Below are positions 1 to 5,889 of a stretch of 7,790 bases of DNA, in pieces. The first letter of the stretch is position 1, and the number at the start of each line of letters is the position of its first letter. The notes below the pieces were generated by a model. The model made no database searches, was not told the DNA's origin, and worked only from the letters and a program-made list of their open reading frames with translations. The DNA is from JBDHTS01 sp044220535 (GTDB lineage: Bacteria > Pseudomonadota > Alphaproteobacteria > Micavibrionales > Micavibrionaceae): NCBI GenBank assembly GCA_044220535.1, contig JBGAQU010000098.1:1-7790 (forward strand). Direction: 5' to 3'. A program made the position numbers and the translations under genes.

Positions 1-393
1 AGGATGTTCCGCAATGGCCTGTTCAGCGGCAAAATACAGATCTTGAACCAGTCTGGATTGCCCTGAAGCCGGATTGAAACGGAATGCATAGTAGTCGTAA
101 AGCTTTCTTAGCATCTGCGGAGCAGTTGGAATGTCGTCTTCCACCGGATGAGGCCTGCCAAAAACCTTTGCTTCGGCATCAGCCAAAACTTCAGGCTTTA
201 TTCCACACATCATAGAAGCGAGCTGCATAGAATCGGCATACAGAAATGCCATTCTCATTTCATTGACCGGCGTCCCTGCGGCATCTGGCGGAAACGCCGG
301 ATAACCCGCACCCATATAAATCTGATTTAACGCACCAGAATCACGACCGTAATATTGTATTTTCATTCCATCGATTTCAATAACATTCATCAT
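1..393 (-). CDS. Hypothetical protein, partial (C-terminus beyond the left edge)
   Basis: An uninterrupted minus-strand reading frame of 131 codons runs from an ATG at 393 to the left edge without a stop, so the protein is longer than what is seen. It begins MMNVIEIDGMKIQYYGRDSG; two ATGs stand side by side (393 and 390). A GGAGA Shine-Dalgarno sequence lies about 5 bases upstream of the first ATG, which supports this start. The visible part is soluble-looking, with no signal peptide or membrane segment. It is rich in Met, Ala, Tyr and Pro, and has a helical-looking stretch near the end of the visible part (QMLRKLYDYYAFRF, then SRLVQDLYFAAEQAIAEH). I do not recognise the family. The gene is divergent from the one at 652, and the shared region between them is AT-rich. 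Its base composition is lower in GC than carB, which may point to accessory DNA, but this is inference. Confidence 0.72.
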   Translation of the reverse strand, partial: MMNVIEIDGMKIQYYGRDSGALNQIYMGAGYPAFPPDAAGTPVNEMRMAFLYADSMQLASMMCGIKPEVLADAEAKVFGRPHPVEDDIPTAPQMLRKLYDYYAFRFNPASGQSRLVQDLYFAAEQAIAEHP

Positions 394-651
394 ATTTCTC
401 CGTGAAATTATTATAAAGCAGAACGGCTATAGCTAAAGCATAGGCCTAAACATGTCAAGAGTTTTCAGTAATATGAAAATACAATCCCGAGGCCTTGCCG
501 GGGCCCAAGGACAGCCATTGTCTGTTTGATCGTTTTATGAGCTTTATGAACGCATCATAATTTTTTAATTATTATGAAAATTTTTGTTGACAGAAGATCA
601 ATTTTTGCCTATTCATAATATGGCAAAAAACAAATATTAGGAGTACTATAT
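394..651. promoter_or_regulatory. Divergent intergenic region with promoter and repeated hexamer
   Basis: This 258-bp, AT-rich stretch separates two divergent genes. I find no credible gene in it; a 25-codon frame at 453 has no supporting features. The hexamer TTATGA or its complement TCATAA occurs five times within 84 bp: 535-540, 544-549, 555-560 (complement), 572-577 and 613-618 (complement). The second and third form an inverted repeat with a 5-base spacer (544-560). The last copy lies next to or over the likely -10 region of the rightward promoter. This arrangement looks like an operator, but the binding protein is unknown. A short GC-rich hairpin-like stretch (CCTTG/CAAGG arms near 493-510) is also present. 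Confidence 0.45.
587..615 (+). promoter_or_regulatory. Candidate sigma70-type promoter for the gene at 652
   Basis: A perfect -35 box TTGACA occupies 587-592. With a 17-base spacer the -10 hexamer would be TATTCA (610-615), a weak match. The better hexamer CATAAT (614-619) would need a 21-base spacer. The start codon at 652 has a good AGGAG ribosome binding site at 639-643, 8 bases away. The -35 box is a sequence observation; the -10 assignment is uncertain. Confidence 0.45.
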
Positions 652-1104
652 ATGTCTCAAATTTTAGTCGAGGAATTTGGCCGGGTTAAAAGCGCTTTTT
701 TCCATGAGCATTTAAATTGTCATTTGCAAAGTGCCCTTGAAGGATTCGATAGAGAATATCGGAAAATAGGGGGGCTTATGGGTTCTGGCGGCCATAATAT
801 TGATCGTTATGGTTTTGCGCGGCTGCTTGCTACAGATATTCTCGCAAACCATCAAAAGTCTGAGACAACCACCTATCAAAAACTTCGCACTAGGACGATT
901 TTCAACTGCACCTCAATTCCTGCAACGATAGAAGTATGTGCCCAAACCGAAACAAGAGAGCGTTCGTCTGCTTGTGAGCCGCTTGCTTCCTCTCCTTCCT
1001 TGGACGCCCTGCCTACCCAACACAGCGGCCAAAGGGTTTTCGAAGTTCCTGCTCCTGAAAAACCTAAAGGCAAAGGATTGCTTGGATTTTTAGGGCTCAG
1101 ATAA
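652..1104 (+). CDS. Hypothetical protein, 150 residues
   Basis: I do not recognise this protein. The start is well supported by AGGAG 8 bases upstream and by a TTGACA box further up. Roughly residues 1-75 look like a folded, mostly helical domain (ILVEEFGRVKSAFFHEHLN, then FARLLATDILANHQ). The middle and end (about 90-140) are rich in Ser, Thr, Pro and Glu and are probably disordered. The chain ends in a basic and hydrophobic tail, PKGKGLLGFLGLR, which could be a short interaction or membrane-touching motif. No signal peptide, transmembrane helix or known catalytic motif is visible. Base use is more AT-rich than in carB. The following gene begins 67 bases downstream, so the two may share a transcript. 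It could be an accessory or lineage-specific gene. Confidence 0.65.
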   Translation: MSQILVEEFGRVKSAFFHEHLNCHLQSALEGFDREYRKIGGLMGSGGHNIDRYGFARLLATDILANHQKSETTTYQKLRTRTIFNCTSIPATIEVCAQTETRERSSACEPLASSPSLDALPTQHSGQRVFEVPAPEKPKGKGLLGFLGLR

Positions 1105-1171
1105 TTAGGCTATGGAACCGTTCCGCTTTTCCATACGTTTGATAGCCAGAAACCTCAACTGGGAACCGGCC

Positions 1172-1596
1172 ATGAAACTGATTTATGCGGCTTTTGCGGC
1201 ACTTGTAATATTTTTCGCTGTCACCTTCATACTGCCCATGCAAAAGCTTCGGGCAGAGGATGTCGTGCAGATGAACAACAGCCAGGACATTACCATGTCC
1301 GGCACCATTACAGACCTAAGCTCCCGTGAATTTGTCTTAAGCACGGGCGATTCCTCAACCAACGTCTCCTTGGAAGGCATGCAGACNNNNNNNNNNNNNN
1401 NNNNNNNNNNNNNNCCATCGACGACATCCTGAAAAATGGCATGAAAGTCACCGTACGTGGCACCTTGGCCCCCGGTAAATTCAACGAACCCATGATCAAG
1501 GCGTCCAGCATTTCCGCCTATCAGGAGCCCCTCCAGCCCGGCGCCCCTGTCCCGCCGACAGGCACGGCCACGCCGAACGCAAAACCTGCGCAGTAA
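1172..1596 (+). CDS. Small exported protein with possible OB-fold, interrupted by an assembly gap
   Basis: The reading begins MKLIYAAFAALVIFFAVTFI, a typical signal sequence with a hydrophobic core and likely cleavage near LRA-ED (about residue 27), so the mature protein should be periplasmic or membrane-anchored. I chose the ATG at 1172, with GGGA 7 bases upstream, over an in-frame ATG at 1112, because the longer form would bury the signal sequence. Before the gap the mature part reads ITMSGTITDLSSREFVLSTG. After the gap it continues IDDILKNGMKVTVRGTLAPG and ends in a Pro/Ala/Thr-rich tail at TAA 1594-1596. The pattern 'GTITDxxxxxFVLxxG ... L..GmkVtVrG' resembles small bacterial OB-fold proteins (BOF/YgiW-like or DUF5666-like). 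This is a resemblance judged by eye, not a firm family call. The two parts lie in different frames, so with the gap at its written length the frame does not join. Confidence 0.6.
1387..1414. other. Assembly gap (28 Ns)
   Basis: Twenty-eight consecutive Ns fall inside the exported-protein gene. Upstream coding uses the frame of 1172 and downstream coding uses the frame of 1594. For the gene to be intact, the true missing length must leave remainder 2 when divided by 3, and 28 leaves remainder 1. The N count is therefore probably an estimate rather than a real length. Confidence 0.97.
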
Positions 1597-1626
1597 CCTG
1601 ATATAAAGCTTGCAGAATCACCCCCG

Positions 1627-1672
1627 AACCTTTAAAAACTCGGTTTCAGTGCCCGTGTTCAAAAGGTTAAGG
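1627..1672 (+). promoter_or_regulatory. Inverted repeat and ribosome binding site in the carB leader
   Basis: AACCTTT (1627-1633) and AAAGGTT (1662-1668) are perfect 7-base complements separated by 28 bases. The right arm sits in the purine-rich stretch AAAAGGTTAAGG (1661-1672) that contains the likely carB Shine-Dalgarno sequence (AAGG at 1669-1672, 4 bases before ATG 1677). Pairing would partly cover this region. The repeat is directly visible; a role in translation control is only a suggestion. No transcription terminator is seen between the upstream gene and carB. Confidence 0.3.
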
Positions 1673-1676
1673 CTGT

Positions 1677-4600
1677 ATGCCCAAACGCACTGATATAAAA
1701 TCCATCTGCATCATTGGCGCAGGCCCTATCGTTATCGGTCAGGCTTGCGAATTCGATTATTCCGGCACCCAGGCCTGCAAGGCGCTGAAGGAAGAAGGCT
1801 ACCGGGTCGTTCTGGTCAATTCCAACCCCGCCACCATCATGACTGATCCTGGTATGGCAGACGCCACTTATGTCGAACCCATCACTCCGGCCATCGTCGC
1901 CAAGATCCTGGAAAAAGAACGCCCGGATGCCCTGCTGCCCACCATGGGCGGCCAGACCGCGTTGAACACGGCCCTCGCCCTTGATGCCGACGGCACACTG
2001 AAACGCCTGAACATAGAACTGATCGGCGCAAAGGCCGATGTGATTGATAAGGCCGAAGATCGCCTGAAATTCAAGGAGTGCATGACCGAACTCGGCCTCG
2101 AAAGCGCCCGCAGTAAAATGGTCCACACTCACGATGAAGGCATGGAAGCATTGAAACATGTCGGCCTGCCCGCCATCATCCGCCCCAGCTTCACCCTCGG
2201 CGGCACCGGCGGCGGCATCGCCTATAACCGGGAGGAATTCGAGCATATCGTCCGCGAAGGCCTCGACGCCTCCCCCGTCCGTCAGGTCCTTGTCGAAGAA
2301 TCGCTTCTCGGCTGGAAGGAATATGAGATGGAGGTGGTGCGCGATAAAAACGACAATTGCATCATCGTCTGCTCCATCGAAAATATTGATCCCATGGGTG
2401 TGCACACCGGCGATTCCATCACTGTCGCCCCTGCTTTGACCCTGACCGACAAAGAATACCAGATCATGCGCAACGCCAGCATCGCGGTGCTGCGCGGCAT
2501 CGGTGTCGAAACCGGCGGCTCAAACGTTCAGTTCGCGCTAAACCCGGCGGATGGCCGGATGATCGTCATTGAAATGAACCCGCGCGTCAGTCGTTCCTCC
2601 GCGCTGGCTTCAAAGGCCACCGGCTTTCCCATCGCCAAAATCGCCGCAAAACTCGCCGTCGGTTACACGCTGGACGAGCTAAAAAACGACATCACCGGCG
2701 GCCGCACACCCGCATCGTTCGAACCCACCATCGATTACATCGTCACCAAAATTCCGCGCTTCGCCTTTGAAAAATTCCGTGGTACCCAGCCTTTCCTGAC
2801 CACCGCCATGAAATCGGTCGGCGAAGTCATGTCTTTCGGCCGTTCCATCGAAGAGTCTCTGCAAAAAGCTTTACGCTCTCTTGAGAAAGGCCTGACCGGT
2901 TTCGATGAAATCCCGATGGGCGACGGCGACGAAGACCCGCATCCCGACCAGATCCGCGCAAAACTCGCGACCCCGACGCCGCAGCGCATCCTTTACATCG
3001 CCCAGGCCATGCGCCACGGCTTCTCCAACGAAGACCTGTTCGCGATCACCAAATTCGATCCGTGGTTTCTGGCCCGCATCCGCCACATCATCGACACGGA
3101 AGCCGATATCCGCGCCCACGGTCTGCCCGTCGATGCCGATGGCTGGCTGCGCCTGAAAAAAATGGGCTTCTCCGATGCCCGTCTCGCCGGACTGGTCGGC
3201 GTGACGGAAGCAAAAGTACGCAAGGCCCGCCACAAACACAATGTGCGCCCCGTCTATAAACGCGTCGACAGCTGCGCCGGTGAAATCCCATCGGAAACGC
3301 CATATCTCTACAGCTGCTATGAATCTCCTTTTTTTCCTTGTCATCCCGGCGAAAGCCGGGACCGAGTTGGTACAGAGCACCCGATCCCGGCTTCCACCGG
3401 GATGACAAATGATGGCAATGAATGCGCGCCATCAGACAAAGAAAAAATCATCATCCTCGGCGGCGGACCCAACCGCATCGGCCAAGGGATTGAATTCGAC
3501 TATTGCTGCTGTCATGCCTGCTTCGCTTTGTCCGAAGCGGGATATGAAACCATCATGGTCAACTGCAATCCAGAAACTGTCTCAACCGATTACGACACCT
3601 CCGACCGTCTCTATTTCGAACCGTTGACGGCAGAGGATTTATTCGAACTGATCCACGCAGAGTCGCAAAACGGAAAGATCAAAGGCGTGATCGTCCAGCT
3701 CGGCGGCCAGACGCCGCTGAAACTCGCGCAGGCTTTGCAGGATGAAGGCATTCCCATCCTCGGCACATCGCCCGATGCCATCGATCTGGCCGAGGACCGC
3801 GAACGCTTCCAGAAACTGCTGCATCAGCTGAAACTGAAACAGCCGCCCAACGGCATCGCCAAAACTGAAAAGCAGGCACTGGAGATTGCTGAGGAAATCG
3901 GCTTCCCGCTCGTTGTCCGCCCCTCTTACGTCCTCGGCGGCCAGGCGATGGAAATCGTCCACGGCATGGATGAACTGAAACGTTACATCAAAACCGCCGT
4001 CCACGTTTCCGGCTCATCCCCCGTCCTGCTCGACCGTTATCTCCGCTCTGCCATCGAAGTCGATGTCGATGCGCTCTCCGACGGCAAACAGGTCTACGTC
4101 TCCGGCATCATGGAGCATATTGAGGAAGCGGGCGTCCATTCGGGCGACTCCGCTTGTGTTCTACCGCCGCATTCTCTCCCTTACAAAACCGTGCGCGAAC
4201 TCGAAAAGCAAACCGTGCAGCTGGCGAAGGCGCTCAACGTCGTCGGCCTGATGAACGTACAGTACGCGCTGAAACGCAACCGCGACACTGGCGAGTTCGA
4301 CATTTTCATTCTAGAGGTCAACCCGCGCGCAAGCCGCACCGTGCCCTTCGTCGCCAAAGCCACCGGCGTCCCCGTCGCGAAAATAGCCTCGCTGCTGATG
4401 GCCGGAAAAAAACTGTCCGAATTCGACGACCAACTGACGGGCATGAGCCACGATCATACGGCTGTAAAGGCGCCCGTCTTTCCCTTCAGCCGCTTCCCCG
4501 GCGTCGATCCCCTGCTCGGCCCCGAAATGAAATCCACCGGCGAAGTCATGGGCATAGACACCGACATGGCGCAGGCCTTCGCCAAATCGCAATTGGCGGC

Positions 4601-5045
4601 CGGAACGAAACTACCGATCCAAGGCACCGTCTTCCTGTCCATTAAGGACTCGGACAAGGCGGACTCCGTCGCCATCGCCCGCGACCTCACCGATATGGGT
4701 TTCACCCTCGTCGCCACCACAGGCACCGCGAAATATCTGCAGGACAACGGCCTCAACGTCCGCCAGATCAACAAGGTCATGGAAGGACAGCCGCATATTG
4801 TCGACGCCATCATCAACGGCCAGATCGCCCTGATGATCAACACCACCACCAAAGGCCCGCAGGCCTTCGCCGACGGCGACAACATCCGCCGCATGGCCCT
4901 GATGTATCGTATCCCTCATTATACGTTGTTGTCGGCGGCGAAGGCAGGAGTGCAGGCAATCCGTGCCTTGAAAGCAAGGGATATTCATGTCGCACCATTA
5001 CAGGATTACTTTGAGCAATCTGATTTATTAAAGTCATCAGCATAA
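1677..5045 (+). CDS. carB: Carbamoyl phosphate synthetase large subunit
   Basis: CarB makes carbamoyl phosphate from bicarbonate, two ATP and ammonia delivered by the glutaminase subunit CarA, feeding pyrimidine and arginine synthesis in the cytoplasm. The 1122-residue product aligns by eye to E. coli CarB along its whole length. The first ATP-grasp half (about 1-400) has R129, R169, the glycine loop GGTGGGIAYN (175-184), E215, H243, and metal ligands E299 and N301 at the same numbers as in E. coli. An oligomerisation region follows (about 400-545). The second half begins KEKIIILGGGPNRIGQG, with GGG at 595-597, and its equivalent metal ligands are E880 and N882. The C-terminal MGS-like allosteric domain (about 980-1122) keeps TTGTAKYL and NKV. 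The protein exceeds the usual length of about 1070-1100 residues mainly because of an in-frame repeat insertion around residues 552-580, in the linker between halves. carA is not adjacent. The start ATG has AAGG 4 bases upstream. Confidence 0.98.
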   Translation: MPKRTDIKSICIIGAGPIVIGQACEFDYSGTQACKALKEEGYRVVLVNSNPATIMTDPGMADATYVEPITPAIVAKILEKERPDALLPTMGGQTALNTALALDADGTLKRLNIELIGAKADVIDKAEDRLKFKECMTELGLESARSKMVHTHDEGMEALKHVGLPAIIRPSFTLGGTGGGIAYNREEFEHIVREGLDASPVRQVLVEESLLGWKEYEMEVVRDKNDNCIIVCSIENIDPMGVHTGDSITVAPALTLTDKEYQIMRNASIAVLRGIGVETGGSNVQFALNPADGRMIVIEMNPRVSRSSALASKATGFPIAKIAAKLAVGYTLDELKNDITGGRTPASFEPTIDYIVTKIPRFAFEKFRGTQPFLTTAMKSVGEVMSFGRSIEESLQKALRSLEKGLTGFDEIPMGDGDEDPHPDQIRAKLATPTPQRILYIAQAMRHGFSNEDLFAITKFDPWFLARIRHIIDTEADIRAHGLPVDADGWLRLKKMGFSDARLAGLVGVTEAKVRKARHKHNVRPVYKRVDSCAGEIPSETPYLYSCYESPFFPCHPGESRDRVGTEHPIPASTGMTNDGNECAPSDKEKIIILGGGPNRIGQGIEFDYCCCHACFALSEAGYETIMVNCNPETVSTDYDTSDRLYFEPLTAEDLFELIHAESQNGKIKGVIVQLGGQTPLKLAQALQDEGIPILGTSPDAIDLAEDRERFQKLLHQLKLKQPPNGIAKTEKQALEIAEEIGFPLVVRPSYVLGGQAMEIVHGMDELKRYIKTAVHVSGSSPVLLDRYLRSAIEVDVDALSDGKQVYVSGIMEHIEEAGVHSGDSACVLPPHSLPYKTVRELEKQTVQLAKALNVVGLMNVQYALKRNRDTGEFDIFILEVNPRASRTVPFVAKATGVPVAKIASLLMAGKKLSEFDDQLTGMSHDHTAVKAPVFPFSRFPGVDPLLGPEMKSTGEVMGIDTDMAQAFAKSQLAAGTKLPIQGTVFLSIKDSDKADSVAIARDLTDMGFTLVATTGTAKYLQDNGLNVRQINKVMEGQPHIVDAIINGQIALMINTTTKGPQAFADGDNIRRMALMYRIPHYTLLSAAKAGVQAIRALKARDIHVAPLQDYFEQSDLLKSSA
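3338..3408. repeat. Palindromic repeat element inserted in frame in carB
   Basis: The left arm (3338-3361) and right arm (3385-3408) are 24 bases each and complementary at 22 of 24 positions, with a 23-base centre. Each arm is also a small hairpin: TCCCGGC-GAAA-GCCGGGA on the left, with a GNRA tetraloop, and a 6-bp stem TCCCGG/CCGGGA on the right. The translated product contains CHPGESRD and, further on, PASTGMT; the minus strand contains VPAFAGMT in another frame. These peptides are hallmarks of a palindromic repeat family spread through many alphaproteobacterial genomes, usually in intergenic DNA. Here the reading frame of carB passes straight through without a stop. A T-rich run (3329-3335) lies directly at the left border. 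No second copy is present in this window. Confidence 0.9.
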
Positions 5046-5216
5046 ATGAAAAACTCCAAGCCAACTTCATTCGGACGATTATTTTTAGGCGCGCTAAAAC
5101 GCTCAGCCATAGATTTATCAAAATATGTCGCATTCGGTGCAATCGGCGGAATCACGATGGCGGTTGCGCTGCCTTTTATCATTACAGGTTGGCACGAACT
5201 GCAAGAGTACGCGTAA
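5046..5216 (+). CDS. Small single-pass membrane protein, 56 residues
   Basis: An ATG starts on the base directly after the carB stop codon (TAAATG), and the frame stays open for 56 codons to TAA at 5214-5216. The N-terminus is basic and polar (MKNSKPTSFGRLFLGALKRS). It is followed by one hydrophobic segment, about residues 27-48 (YVAFGAIGGITMAVALPFII), and a short acidic tail, TGWHELQEYA. The positive charges before the helix predict an N-in single-pass inner membrane protein. No strong Shine-Dalgarno sequence is seen, so translation may be coupled to carB termination. I do not recognise a family. A minus-strand frame (5118-5309) covers part of the same DNA but has no ribosome binding site and no convincing composition. 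Calling this gene real rests on its position, its clean membrane topology and its open frame. Confidence 0.55.
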   Translation: MKNSKPTSFGRLFLGALKRSAIDLSKYVAFGAIGGITMAVALPFIITGWHELQEYA

Positions 5217-5452
5217 GCTGCGATCTTCCCTCACCTCGGCCTCAAGAAATTTTGAACACAGGTTCTTATACAGATCCTCAATTACTTCTAAACAACATAA
5301 AAACGGCACGAAGACACATAGATAATGACCACTTCGTACTGATTACAAAAACTTACAAGCCATAAATCAAGTTAATTCAATAACTTAAAATAACTTGCGC
5401 TTTCCAGCTTATGGCATTAAAGTATCCAGGCTAACCAAATATTGAGATTTAG
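5217..5452. other. AT-rich intergenic region with nested repeats
   Basis: No credible gene is visible in these 236 bases. CAAGTTA (5368-5374) and TAACTTG (5391-5397) form an inverted repeat, with another TAACTT at 5381-5386. The two TAACTT copies are exactly 10 bases apart, one helical turn. These lie inside a second inverted pair, GCCATAA (5359-5365) and TTATGGC (5409-5415). The arrangement resembles an operator or a structured leader in front of the gene at 5453. A 6-base inverted pair ACGAAG/CTTCGT (5308-5313, 5332-5337) has a long loop and no T-run, so it is not a convincing terminator for carB. Confidence 0.35.
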
Positions 5453-5788
5453 ATGTCTTTAAGTGCGATGAGAAATTCAGGCTTGGATAGTGTTCGACCG
5501 CTGATTTCTGCCTTTCCAAATGCGGCTCCCAAGCTTGCGCAACCGTCTATGATGGTTGCAAAAGGCTTGGCCGGTGCTCCATCGCCTCGCCTTGCCTTCC
5601 CGCGTCCGCGTTACCGCGGACAGTCACCTTCTGTTGTTATGAGCCTGCAGAATCAGTTTGCTGAACATCATGCGCCAAAAACATCCGGCATTATTTATGT
5701 TTCGGAGCAGGGTTCTTATCACCATGTTGGCGCACAAAATGATGGTAACGGTCGCGGAGCATCGTTTCCGATGGCTGTACGGGCCTGA
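5453..5788 (+). CDS. Hypothetical protein, 111 residues
   Basis: I do not recognise this protein. It is rich in Pro, Ser, Ala and Arg and begins MSLSAMRNSGLDSVRPLISA. There is a basic, proline-rich patch in the middle (SPRLAFPRPRYRGQSP, about 44-59) and a more ordered-looking end (GIIYVSEQGSYHHVGAQNDG). It has no signal peptide, membrane helix or Cys residue. The ribosome binding site is weak (GAG about 6 bases upstream). Its right end is followed after 58 bases by a strong intrinsic terminator, and its left side has repeats that could be an operator. In alphaproteobacteria carB and greA are often close neighbours, so this gene and the small membrane protein appear to be lineage-specific additions between them. 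A low-complexity chance frame cannot be excluded. Confidence 0.5.
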   Translation: MSLSAMRNSGLDSVRPLISAFPNAAPKLAQPSMMVAKGLAGAPSPRLAFPRPRYRGQSPSVVMSLQNQFAEHHAPKTSGIIYVSEQGSYHHVGAQNDGNGRGASFPMAVRA

Positions 5789-5792
5789 TGTA

Positions 5793-5821
5793 TTGACCTG
5801 AACCTGGCCGGATAGTATCGT
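5793..5821 (+). promoter_or_regulatory. Candidate greA promoter
   Basis: TTGACC (5793-5798) and TATCGT (5816-5821) match the -35 box (5 of 6) and the -10 box (4 of 6) with an exact 17-base spacer. Transcription would start near 5828, about 20 bases before the terminator hairpin and about 62 bases before the greA start codon. This is a sequence match only. Confidence 0.4.
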
Positions 5822-5846
5822 TCAAACAGGATTAAATGAAGTAAAA

Positions 5847-5875
5847 CCCGCCCCAAAAGGCGGGGTTGTTTTTTT
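5847..5875 (+). terminator. Intrinsic terminator immediately upstream of greA
   Basis: A GC-only 6-bp stem, CCCGCC (5847-5852) and GGCGGG (5859-5864), has the loop CCAAAA and is followed by TTGTTTTTTT (5866-5875). It is a textbook rho-independent terminator for the plus strand. It could end the transcript of the gene at 5453-5788, but it lies only 14 bases before the greA ATG. That leaves no space for a normal greA promoter plus leader after it, so greA transcripts must pass through it. It may therefore act as a leader attenuator for greA. Confidence 0.85.
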
Positions 5876-5889
5876 AAGAAGAGAAGACC

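Noticed and set aside
148..330. Plus-strand frame of 60 codons
   Set aside because: It lies opposite the long minus-strand frame with a good Shine-Dalgarno sequence and has no such signal of its own.
1659..2405. Long minus-strand frame (248 codons) opposite carB
   Set aside because: It lies wholly against a well-conserved part of carB, and its composition (rich in Gly, Ala, Asp, Phe, His) is what the complement of this coding frame gives.
2871..3380. Minus-strand frame beginning with a VPAFAGMT peptide
   Set aside because: This peptide is the reverse-strand translation of the palindromic repeat, and the remainder is the shadow of carB.
3327..3430. Insertion in carB as a sequencing error, frameshift or intein
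   Set aside because: The frame is intact on both sides, the added length is explained by a recognisable palindromic repeat, and it is far too short for an intein.
5118..5309. Minus-strand frame of 63 codons
   Set aside because: It has no ribosome binding site and overlaps the better supported small membrane protein frame; its composition is not persuasive.
5308..5337. ACGAAG/CTTCGT inverted pair as the carB terminator
   Set aside because: The stem is short, the loop is long and there is no following T-run.
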